From Candidatus Kuenenbacteria bacterium CG08_land_8_20_14_0_20_37_23 (GTDB lineage: Bacteria; Patescibacteriota; Patescibacteriia; UBA2196; GWA2-42-15): 11,592 nucleotides of DNA. The stretch lies in contig PEXX01000005.1 in the NCBI GenBank assembly GCA_002778965.1, positions 1-11,592 of the forward strand. Reading direction: 5' to 3'. Under the pieces are notes generated by a model that was not told the origin of the DNA, made no database searches, and saw nothing but the letters and a program-made list of their open reading frames with translations. Both the position numbers and the translations under genes were made by a program. Positions 5,445 to 11,592 of the stretch are shown here, in pieces (the stretch's first letter is position 1; each line of letters starts with the position of its first letter).

Positions 5445-6830
5445 ATGAACAAAGATGAACTTTGGCAAGCAGTTTTGGGTGAGCTTGAATTATCTTTATC
5501 AAAAGCCAGTTTTGTTACTTGGTTTCAATATACTTTCATTGTTGCTGAAGAAAATAATCAGATTATCATAGGTGTTCCTAATTTATTTACACAAACATGG
5601 TTTGAAAAAAAATATCATGATCTAATTATAAAAACATTAAAAAAAATCACAAACAACAGGATTAAAGATGTTATTTATAAGATAGAAAGCCGAGAAGATG
5701 AGCTAATATTAGCCCAAAAAAGTAGCACCACATTTTTTCCCAAGGAAATATTAACTGAAGAGAGAAAAAATGTTTTAACTAATATTACCACACAAAGCTC
5801 TCTTGGTTTAAATCCAAAATATACTTTCAATAAATTTATAGTTGGTAAAAACAATGAATTGGCGCATGCTGCCGCCCAAGCCGCCGGAGAAAAGCCTGGT
5901 TTGATTTATAATCCGTTGTTTTTATATGGCGGAGTGGGTTTGGGAAAAACCCACTTGCTCCAGGCCGTCGGTCATGCAATGATGGAAAACAATAAAGGAA
6001 TAAAAATACTGTATACAACATGTGAAAAATTTACTAATGATTTCGTCAATGCTATCAGGGCTGGTAAAACAAAAGATTTTCAAGAAAAATATAGGGATGT
6101 TGATTTATTAATTATGGATGATATACAGTTTATTGAAGGAAAAGAACAAACTCAAGAACAATTTTTCCATACTTTTAATGAATTATTTCAAAAAAACAAG
6201 CAAATTGTCATTTCTTCTGATAGACCCCCCAAGGCGATTCCAACGCTGGAAGACAGATTGAGATCAAGATTTGAATGCGGTATGATTGCGGATATCACTG
6301 AACCAGACCTGGAAACAAGAATAGCAATTATTAAGGCAAAATTAGCGGAAAGGGAATATGATTTAGAAGATAATATTATTAATTTCGTTGCTTCAAGTAT
6401 CCAAAATAATATTCGCGAGATTGAGGGCGCACTAAACAGAATAATCGCCTATCACAGCCTAAAAAAAGAAAATCCCACAATGGAGTCTGTTAAAAATATT
6501 ATTTCTACTTTAACAAGCCTGCCGAGAAAGGGCGCTATTTCACCAAAAAATATTATCCAAACAGTTGCTCAATATTTTGAAGTTCCAATTGAAGATATTA
6601 TCGGCGTATCAAGAAAAAAAGAATTAGTGAATCCGAGACAAATAATAATGTATTTATTAAGAGAAGAGTTGGAATTTTCTTTTCCAAATATAGGCAACGA
6701 ACTTGGCGGACGCGATCACACAACCGCTATGCATGCCTATGGTAAAATAAAGAATCAAATTATTGACAATGAAAAATTAAAACGAGACATTATAATTCTT
6801 CGGCAAAAAATATTTAATAGCAGTATATAA
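5445..6830 (+). CDS. dnaA: Chromosomal replication initiator protein DnaA
   Basis: The 461-residue DnaA binds oriC, oligomerises with ATP and opens the duplex. Domain I is residues 1-80 (ELWQAVLGELELSLSKASFVTWF). A short linker runs to about 120. The AAA+ domain follows, with Walker A GGVGLGKTH (162-170), Walker B DLLIMDD (220-226), sensor I VISSD (255-259), the arginine-finger region RLRSRF (271-276) and sensor II NIREIEGALNR (322-332). Domain IV carries the DNA-binding helix-turn-helix with the signature GGRDHTTAMHA (421-431). All key residues are present. The ATG has no Shine-Dalgarno sequence. It diverges from rpmH and precedes dnaN. Confidence 0.98.
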   Translation: MNKDELWQAVLGELELSLSKASFVTWFQYTFIVAEENNQIIIGVPNLFTQTWFEKKYHDLIIKTLKKITNNRIKDVIYKIESREDELILAQKSSTTFFPKEILTEERKNVLTNITTQSSLGLNPKYTFNKFIVGKNNELAHAAAQAAGEKPGLIYNPLFLYGGVGLGKTHLLQAVGHAMMENNKGIKILYTTCEKFTNDFVNAIRAGKTKDFQEKYRDVDLLIMDDIQFIEGKEQTQEQFFHTFNELFQKNKQIVISSDRPPKAIPTLEDRLRSRFECGMIADITEPDLETRIAIIKAKLAEREYDLEDNIINFVASSIQNNIREIEGALNRIIAYHSLKKENPTMESVKNIISTLTSLPRKGAISPKNIIQTVAQYFEVPIEDIIGVSRKKELVNPRQIIMYLLREELEFSFPNIGNELGGRDHTTAMHAYGKIKNQIIDNEKLKRDIIILRQKIFNSSI

Positions 6831-7089
6831 AATTTGCTTGTTAACAAAAAACTAATAATCGGTTTATAAAATTGTATAATACTTGTGTGCAAAAAATAGA
6901 TATCAACATAAAATTTTTATTTTAAAATTATTATATTCATTAGTAAAATAGATATCAATAAAAAGTACACATCAAAATAACTTATCATCAACAGTATATG
7001 TTCAATAAAATCGGGGTTAAAACAACTATTGGTTGGTTTATACATTTGTTTATTATTATAAATATATTTATATAAATTAAATTTTTTTT
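6831..7089. repeat. dnaA-dnaN spacer with a 14-bp direct repeat
   Basis: This gene-free, very AT-rich 259 bp contains AAAATAGATATCAA at 6893-6906 and again at 6945-6958, exactly 52 bp apart (about five helical turns). Each continues into TATCAACA or TATCAATA, which resemble the core of the TTATCAACA box at 5271. TTATCATCAACAG near 6982 is a further partial match. These could be DnaA sites of a second origin segment or operators for dnaN. A TATAAT at 6875-6880 has no partner minus-35. Confidence 0.6.
7033..7062 (+). promoter_or_regulatory. Possible dnaN promoter
   Basis: TTGGTT (7033-7038), 18 bp, TATAAA (7057-7062). The start would fall about 20 nt before the dnaN ATG. Base composition makes chance matches likely. 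Confidence 0.25.
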
Positions 7090-8190
7090 ATGAAAGTTAT
7101 TTGTACACAAGAGAATTTAAAAAAAGGACTATGGATTGTTTCTAATATCGCGGGAAAAAACGTTAGCCTGCCAATATTAAATAATATATTAATAAGGGCC
7201 GAGAATGGAATGCTTGTTTTTATTAGTACTAATTTAGAAATTGGCATAAAAACGATCGTACGCGGAAAAATAGAAAAGACTGGTAGCTTGGCAGTACAAG
7301 CAAGGCTTTTAAATGATTATGTTGGTTTACTAGATAATAAAAATTTGGAATTAATTAAAAAAGAAAATAATTTGTTAATAAAAAACGAGAGCCAAGAAAC
7401 AATTATTATAGGACAAGAGGCCGATGAATATCCCATTATACCAGAAATTGAAGATAAAGAGGGTGTTATGATCAAAAATAAAGAGCTAAAAGAAGCTTTG
7501 TCGCAGGTTGTTTTTAGTGCGTCTTATAATGATACAAGACCAGAGTTATCTGGTGTTTTATTTATTTTTGATGGAGAAACAATTAGATTTGTGGCTACCG
7601 ATAGCTACAGATTGGCTGAAAAAGTGATAAAACTGCCACAAAAAAATAAAAAAGACGTGATATTTAAAATAATACCTCTGCGTGTTTTACAAGAAATAAT
7701 GAGAATTTTAGAAGAAGAAGGGGAAACTAAAATTTATTTTAGTGAAAATCAGGTAGTTTTTAGAAAAGCCGAAACTGTTATAATTTCAAGGCTGATAGAA
7801 GGAAATTATCCTGATTATAAGCAAATTATTCCAGAAACGTATTTGACAAAAGCTGAAGTTGAGAGGATGGAGTTTATTAAACTTATAAAAACAGCCAGTC
7901 TTTTTTCAAGAGCCGGCATTAATGATGTTTTGCTTGAGTTTGACAAAACTGGTAAAATTAATATTTCAGCCGCCAATACACAGTCCGGAGAGAATAAGTC
8001 AATTATTAACACGGATATTAAAGGCGAAAAAAATAGTATTGTTTTCAATTATAAGTATTTACTTGATGGGCTTTTAAATATATCAAGTAAAAGGGTGTTT
8101 ATAGAGGTTACATCTGCCGATACTCCTGCAATTTTAAGACCATCACAAGATGACAGTTATTTATATTTAATAATGCCAATAAGGCGATAG
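7090..8190 (+). CDS. dnaN: DNA polymerase III subunit beta (sliding clamp)
   Basis: The 366-residue beta clamp is a ring-forming dimer that tethers replicative polymerase and other factors to DNA. Three similar domains of about 120 residues each are expected, and recognisable blocks are in place. The N-terminal domain has LPILNNILI and the strand containing ISTNLEIGIKT. Domain 2 has SYNDTRPELSGVLF and VATDSYRLAEK. Domain 3 has EGNYPDYKQIIP and the C-terminal YLIMPIRR, which forms part of the hydrophobic pocket binding partner proteins. Length is normal. It lies directly after dnaA with no Shine-Dalgarno sequence; the bases before ATG are a T-run. A terminator follows. Confidence 0.98.
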   Translation: MKVICTQENLKKGLWIVSNIAGKNVSLPILNNILIRAENGMLVFISTNLEIGIKTIVRGKIEKTGSLAVQARLLNDYVGLLDNKNLELIKKENNLLIKNESQETIIIGQEADEYPIIPEIEDKEGVMIKNKELKEALSQVVFSASYNDTRPELSGVLFIFDGETIRFVATDSYRLAEKVIKLPQKNKKDVIFKIIPLRVLQEIMRILEEEGETKIYFSENQVVFRKAETVIISRLIEGNYPDYKQIIPETYLTKAEVERMEFIKLIKTASLFSRAGINDVLLEFDKTGKINISAANTQSGENKSIINTDIKGEKNSIVFNYKYLLDGLLNISSKRVFIEVTSADTPAILRPSQDDSYLYLIMPIRR

Positions 8191-8236
8191 TTTAAAATAT
8201 AAAATATTGTTAACGAAAAATAAGAATCTATACAAT

Positions 8237-8266
8237 AAAAAACCGTCCTTATGTGGACGCTTTTTT
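8237..8266. terminator. Bidirectional intrinsic terminator between dnaN and the 3D-domain gene
   Basis: CGTCC (8244-8248) and GGACG (8255-8259) form a GC-rich stem with a 6-nt loop. It is flanked on the left by six A (8237-8242) and on the right by six T (8261-8266), each one base from the stem, so it reads as hairpin plus U-run on both strands. It ends dnaN and the convergent 3D-domain gene. Confidence 0.85.
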
Positions 8267-8340
8267 ATTTTTATTTTTTATTTTATTGTAATGCGCTATC
8301 AGTGCATAAAGATAAAAATAATTAATAAGTTTTTTATTTA

Positions 8341-8871
8341 TTATCTGAACACTCTTATGGCAAGATATTTTGATCCCCATTCTTTTGCTTGTTGTCGATC
8401 CTGCATCCAGATGTCAATGCGATTATAGTATCTTTGATTCATAGTATCTTCAACTGAAAACATTTTATTGCCAAAGTATTCAGGTATTTGAATTTTTGTG
8501 CCGCGTGGGAAGTAGTTTGATGCAAGCATGCCAAAATATACGTGATTACCCCAAGCAGCGGTGAATGGGTCACCATCACACTGATCAACGGTGGAAGAAT
8601 ATGCCGTTGCCGTTGTATACATAGTATAGTAAGGTAGGCTTTCGTTTTTTGGTAATGAAGACGTAATTTTTTTCGGATTTTCTATTTTCACCAAAATTTG
8701 ATTATCCGAATGATTAACAATGGTCAAATTTATCGGTCCTTGCCCGTATTTAGAATCAATATTTTCAGCAGCAATCACATAATTAGGAAATATCATATTA
8801 ACAACAAAAATCAGACAAGCTGCGAATAGTATTTTTTTAGTTAATTTTAGCGATTTTTTATTCAAAAACAT
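8341..8871 (-). CDS. Exported 3D-domain protein (peptidoglycan-active beta-barrel type)
   Basis: This is a 176-residue protein. It begins with a lysine-rich n-region and a hydrophobic core (residues 11-34), ending in VIAAE, a plausible signal peptidase I site near 34-35. A linker to about 80 is followed by a 3D domain at 85-176: TATAYSSTVDQCDGDPFTAAWG, GMLASNYFPRGTKIQIP, FSVEDTM and RIDIWM. The last two carry aspartates 142 and 153 of the three-aspartate set. The position that is Asp in the classic A-T-D-P motif of YabE/MltA-like proteins is Asn119 here, though Asp96, 99 and 101 lie earlier in the domain. Such domains occur in lytic transglycosylases and resuscitation-type factors that cut or bind cell-wall glycan. 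It converges on dnaN and has a strong promoter. Confidence 0.85.
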   Translation of the reverse strand: MFLNKKSLKLTKKILFAACLIFVVNMIFPNYVIAAENIDSKYGQGPINLTIVNHSDNQILVKIENPKKITSSLPKNESLPYYTMYTTATAYSSTVDQCDGDPFTAAWGNHVYFGMLASNYFPRGTKIQIPEYFGNKMFSVEDTMNQRYYNRIDIWMQDRQQAKEWGSKYLAIRVFR

Positions 8872-8912
8872 TGGATAAATAAATTAAATAATTAGCATGT
8901 TTTTTGGAAACT

Positions 8913-8938
8913 AAAAATCTTCCCTTATATCGGGAAGA
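8913..8938 (-). other. Terminator-like hairpin at the 5' end of the 3D-domain mRNA
   Basis: On the minus strand TCTTCCC (8938-8932) and GGGAAGA (8924-8918) form a perfect 7-bp stem with a 7-nt loop, followed by TTTTT (8917-8913). It starts about 15 nt after the predicted transcription start and 42 bp before the ATG. It may stabilise the 5' end or attenuate transcription. It could instead stop antisense transcripts coming from upstream. Confidence 0.6.
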
Positions 8939-8959
8939 ATTGCAATTGATCACATTATT

Positions 8960-8988
8960 ATTGTAGCATGGATTGAGAAAAATGTCAA
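8960..8988 (-). promoter_or_regulatory. Promoter for the 3D-domain gene
   Basis: On the minus strand TTGACA (8988-8983, perfect), 17 bp, TACAAT (8965-8960), with an extended minus-10 TG one base upstream. It is the best promoter in the window. The start is expected near 8953, giving a leader of about 82 nt. Confidence 0.75.
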
Positions 8989-9091
8989 TCTTGTGTATTA
9001 GTCCAATACATTCTGGACAAATAGTTGTTTTCTAATAAATAGTCCATAGGCGACTTTAATATGATTAAGGATATTTGCATACTGAATGTTG

Positions 9092-9120
9092 TTTACATTT
9101 TTTAGAAAATTTGAGATAAT
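9092..9120 (+). promoter_or_regulatory. Promoter for prs-pncB, predicted leaderless
   Basis: TTTACA (9092-9097), 17 bp, GATAAT (9115-9120), with TG at 9112-9113 as an extended minus-10. The start is expected near 9127, two bases before the prs ATG at 9129, so the mRNA would be leaderless. No Shine-Dalgarno sequence could fit. Confidence 0.65.
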
Positions 9121-9128
9121 GAGCATAC

Positions 9129-10028
9129 ATGAAATTTTTTTTATTTGCAACCCATAGCAATCCCAATTTATCTCAAAAAATCATCAAGAAAGCTCGTTGG
9201 CTAAGGCAAGGTAAATGTAAAATTTCGCATTATAAAGACGGGGAAATTTTGGTGCACATTGATGAAAAGGTGAAGGGCAAAAAAGTATTTGTTTTGGGTT
9301 CAACCTTTCCTCCGGCAGAAAATGTGCTGGAACTGATTATACTAATCAATGCTTTAAAAGAAAATGGGGCGCAAAATATTGCGGTTTTAATTCCATATTT
9401 TGGCTATGGCAAACAGGACAGAATAAAATATTCCGGCGACGCTATGAGCGCTAAATTGATGGCCAAAATTATTGAAGACGCCGGAGCGAATAAAATAATT
9501 ACCTTGGATTTTCACAGCCATAGAGTTGAGGAATATTTTGAGCAGACTATTAAACATTTGAGCGCGGTTGGACTGCTGGTAGATTATTTTAAGAAATTAA
9601 AACTAGGAGAGGTGACAATAATTTCCCCTGACCAAGGTGGTATTAAACGCGCCGAGCGATTTGCCAGTATGTTGGGCACAAAAAATTTTGTTGTGATAGA
9701 TAAATTTCGCCCGCAAGTTGATCAAAGCAAGATCATTAAAATTTATGGCGAGGTAAAAAATCAAAATTGCGTCATAGTTGATGACATGACGCAAACCGGC
9801 GGCACATTGATTGAAACGGCTAAAATTTTGAAACAAAAAGGAGCTAGGGATATTTACGCGGTTTTAACGCATCTGGTAGCCACAGGTCCGGCGGTGAAAA
9901 ATCTAAAAAAAGATAAATTGATTAAAAAAATTATTTTTACCAATTCAGTTGAAGCGCCGGAAGGGTTGATTAAAAGTAAAAAATTTGAAATGATCAGTTG
10001 CGAGGAGCTGTTGGTGAAGAATTTATAA
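9129..10028 (+). CDS. prs: Ribose-phosphate pyrophosphokinase (PRPP synthase)
   Basis: The 299-residue enzyme transfers pyrophosphate from ATP to ribose 5-phosphate, giving PRPP for nucleotide and NAD synthesis. Key blocks are in order: the YKDGEILVHIDEKVKG subunit/ATP region (35-50); IPYFGYGKQDR (88-98), which holds the ATP-binding arginine region; LDFHSHRVEEYF with the catalytic-site histidine (129); SPDQGGIKRAERFA (166-179); the flexible-loop DKFRP (191-195) that keeps the catalytic lysine and the arginine of DKRRP; and the PRPP loop IVDDMTQTGGT (216-226; commonly DDMIDTGGT). Length is slightly below the usual 310-320. It is followed after 15 bp by pncB, whose product consumes PRPP, so the pair forms a metabolic unit. 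Confidence 0.95.
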   Translation: MKFFLFATHSNPNLSQKIIKKARWLRQGKCKISHYKDGEILVHIDEKVKGKKVFVLGSTFPPAENVLELIILINALKENGAQNIAVLIPYFGYGKQDRIKYSGDAMSAKLMAKIIEDAGANKIITLDFHSHRVEEYFEQTIKHLSAVGLLVDYFKKLKLGEVTIISPDQGGIKRAERFASMLGTKNFVVIDKFRPQVDQSKIIKIYGEVKNQNCVIVDDMTQTGGTLIETAKILKQKGARDIYAVLTHLVATGPAVKNLKKDKLIKKIIFTNSVEAPEGLIKSKKFEMISCEELLVKNL

Positions 10029-10043
10029 TTTTTTAAAAAATTT

Positions 10044-11450
10044 ATGAAAAAAATATCCACAATACCAACCAGCCATTTTTTTGGCAAAAATGATTTGCAC
10101 TTATTTGATCTGAAGAACATTTTTACCGCCTGTTCTTTGTGGCTTGAAAATGGCATGGAAAATTATATCGTGACTTATGATTTGTTTGTGCGGGATATGC
10201 CTAAACATAGAAATTTTTTAATTTTTGGCGGACTAGAGGAAATTGTTATGGATTTAAAAAATTGGAAATACAGCAAGGGAGAAATTGACTTCTTAAAAAA
10301 GTCCGGCTTGGCGACTCCTAAATTGGTTAATTATTTGAAAAAATTCAAATTCAAATGTGATGTGCGGGCGATGCCTGAAGGAACTATCTTTTTCCAAAAA
10401 GAACCAGTTATCAGGATAACCGGCCCGATATGCGATGGTAATTTACTGACTAATTTTTTATGCACAGCAGTTTTTGGTAATACTGCCTACATGTCAAAAA
10501 TAATCCGGTCGCGTATTGCCGTCGGTAATAAAAAATATATTACTGGATCGGGTATGAGAATAAACTCATTTGAGGCTGGTATGAAAGTATGTCGTTCGGC
10601 TTACGCAGTTGCAGCTTCATCAAATTATCCAGCGTTTTGCCAAAAATTTAAGGTGAGCATAAATCCGGCATCAATTAATGCCTACCACGCCATAATAAAA
10701 TCATTTCCCTCGGAAAAAGAAGCATTTATGGCTGCAGCTAGACTTTTTCCAAATAACGCGCGGGTAATGGTTGACACTTATGATTTTAAAAAAGGCATAA
10801 AAAATGTGATTGCAGTATCAGCTGAACTGACAAAAGAAAATAATGAAATTGTAGAAATAAATATTGACAGCGGCGATCTGTATGGGCGATCGGTTTATGC
10901 CAGAAAACAATTTGATAAACATGGCTTACAACATATTAAAATTTTGGCTTACAGTAATTTAGATGAATATAAAATATTGGCCTTAGAAAAAAGAAAAGCG
11001 CCCATTGACACCTATGTCACACAAACGGAAGTATGCACTCTAGCTGACAGCCCAAAAATTGAAGTGGTTTATAAACTGGCCGAAGTTAAAAACGGTAGTC
11101 AGATAAGGCCAGTGGCCAAACTGACCAAAGGCAAGGAAAGTTATCCGGGCAAAAAGCAGGTTTACAGAAATTTTATCAACCATAATTTCGCTTATGATGT
11201 GCTTGGCTTAGAGAATGAAAAACGCGGTTTGCCATTATTAAAAAAAATATTTGATCATGGCAAATTGGTCCATAATCTGCCAAATCTTTTTGAAATCAGT
11301 AAATATGTGGACAGCCAGTTGGCCCATCTGCCGAAAAAATATTTAGCGATTGACAGAGAGTATAAGTATCCGGTTAAGATCAGTCCTAAGCTGGAGAAAT
11401 TAATTAATAAAACCAAAAAACAAATTCAACGGGCTTATCTTAAAACTTAA
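10044..11450 (+). CDS. pncB: Nicotinate phosphoribosyltransferase-like enzyme (divergent)
   Basis: This 468-residue protein of the NAPRTase/NAMPT family is expected to make nicotinate mononucleotide from nicotinate and PRPP with ATP hydrolysis, the entry step of NAD salvage. Family blocks are: YDLFVRDMPKHRNFLIFGGLE (45-65), EGTIFFQKEPVIRITGP (112-128), an active-site block with H215 aligned to the phosphorylated histidine of the GTMAHS motif, LFPNNARVMVDTYD (234-247), INIDSGDL (272-279) and SYPGKKQVYR (366-375). Three motifs are altered: GTRRAH is SGMRIN (169-174), GTMAHS is INAYHA (211-216), and the phosphate-binding VGT region is VTQTEV (325-330). This may be a lineage-specific form or have a different base preference, for example nicotinamide. 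It lies 15 bp after prs and is probably co-transcribed. Confidence 0.8.
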   Translation: MKKISTIPTSHFFGKNDLHLFDLKNIFTACSLWLENGMENYIVTYDLFVRDMPKHRNFLIFGGLEEIVMDLKNWKYSKGEIDFLKKSGLATPKLVNYLKKFKFKCDVRAMPEGTIFFQKEPVIRITGPICDGNLLTNFLCTAVFGNTAYMSKIIRSRIAVGNKKYITGSGMRINSFEAGMKVCRSAYAVAASSNYPAFCQKFKVSINPASINAYHAIIKSFPSEKEAFMAAARLFPNNARVMVDTYDFKKGIKNVIAVSAELTKENNEIVEINIDSGDLYGRSVYARKQFDKHGLQHIKILAYSNLDEYKILALEKRKAPIDTYVTQTEVCTLADSPKIEVVYKLAEVKNGSQIRPVAKLTKGKESYPGKKQVYRNFINHNFAYDVLGLENEKRGLPLLKKIFDHGKLVHNLPNLFEISKYVDSQLAHLPKKYLAIDREYKYPVKISPKLEKLINKTKKQIQRAYLKT

Positions 11451-11463
11451 TAATTATCATTAA

Positions 11464-11491
11464 TTTAAATATTCTTTTCAGAATATTTAAA
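11464..11491. repeat. Perfect 11-bp inverted repeat after pncB
   Basis: TTTAAATATTC (11464-11474) and GAATATTTAAA (11481-11491) pair perfectly around the 6-nt loop TTTTCA. No T-run follows on the plus strand, so it is a poor intrinsic terminator. It could be an mRNA-processing or 3'-end-stabilising hairpin between pncB and the next gene. Confidence 0.75.
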
Positions 11492-11503
11492 AAGGGCAAA
11501 AAT

Positions 11504-11592
11504 ATGAAAAGAGAACAATTGGATTTTTTTCACGAACAAGACCCTATACAAAAAGAATTATATTTGCGAGCCAAATTTAAAGTAGGTATCTT
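11504..11592 (+). CDS. Start of an unidentified CDS, cut by the window edge
   Basis: An ATG opens a frame that stays open to the right end: MKREQLDFFHEQDPIQKELY, then LRAKFKVGI. Only 29 residues are visible. It begins 53 bp after pncB, in the same direction. A purine-rich AAAGGG ahead of it (about 10 bp upstream) is the closest thing to a Shine-Dalgarno sequence in the window. The KFKVGI strand right at the edge could be the first strand of a Nudix-type domain, which would fit nucleotide metabolism, but this is a guess from very little sequence. Confidence 0.55.
   Translation, partial: MKREQLDFFHEQDPIQKELYLRAKFKVGI

Noticed and set aside
8207..8428. 73-residue plus-strand frame after dnaN
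   Set aside because: It passes through the bidirectional terminator and into the antisense of the 3D-domain gene.
1..11592. CRISPR array, rRNA gene, or complete insertion sequence
   Set aside because: No regularly spaced repeats, rRNA-like sequence or transposase with terminal repeats were seen anywhere in the window.

Overview
The window most likely comes from a candidate phyla radiation (Patescibacteria, Parcubacteria-like) genome and covers the dnaA/oriC neighbourhood. This rests on several observations. Base composition is strongly AT-rich. The genetic code is standard, with no internal TGA needing reassignment. Almost no start codon has a Shine-Dalgarno sequence in front of it. Proteins are short, for example a 259-residue YidC without a periplasmic domain. 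The gene set also fits: bactofilin, a YegS-like kinase-fold protein, a PRC-barrel protein downstream of yidC, and a 3D-domain exported protein. The assignment is an inference from style, not from a marker-gene tree.

Positions 1-1246 are the accessory part. A damaged C-terminal remnant of a large serine recombinase runs straight into the 3' end of an oppositely oriented tRNA-Ala(GGC). tRNA-Ala(CGC) and tRNA-Arg(CCT) follow on the same minus strand, with a degenerate tRNA-like copy between them and a compact set of three 12-bp repeat units, partly fused into a 22-bp perfect palindrome, near 932-975. An AT-rich stretch without a gene (1247-1570) leads into a plus-strand pair, bactofilin and a diacylglycerol-kinase-like protein.

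Positions 2912-8190 are the replication-origin core. A minus-strand cluster runs rpmH, rnpA, yidD, yidC and a PRC-barrel gene (L34, RNase P protein, membrane insertion), and ends at a probable terminator that faces the kinase-like gene. dnaA and dnaN diverge from it on the plus strand. The 314-bp rpmH-dnaA spacer carries a cluster of DnaA-box-like 9-mers followed by a very AT-rich stretch and a good dnaA promoter, and is the best oriC candidate. The dnaA-dnaN spacer holds a second AT-rich segment with a 14-bp direct repeat.

Positions 8191-11592: a bidirectional terminator separates dnaN from a convergent exported 3D-domain (peptidoglycan-active type) gene. Beyond it, divergent promoters serve that gene and a two-gene unit, prs-pncB: PRPP synthase makes the co-substrate that nicotinate phosphoribosyltransferase uses in NAD salvage. 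A further gene begins at the right edge.

A recurring theme is very short leaders. Several minus-35/minus-10 pairs with exactly 17-bp spacing and an extended minus-10 TG lie so close to the ATG that the mRNA would be leaderless or nearly so (prs about 2 nt, yidD about 7 nt). No wholly new multi-gene system stands out. The most unusual items are the tRNA-flanking recombinase scar, the degenerate tRNA hairpin, the palindromic repeat cluster, the structured yidD-yidC spacer, the altered active-site motifs of the kinase-like protein and the PncB-like enzyme, and the leaderless promoter architecture.
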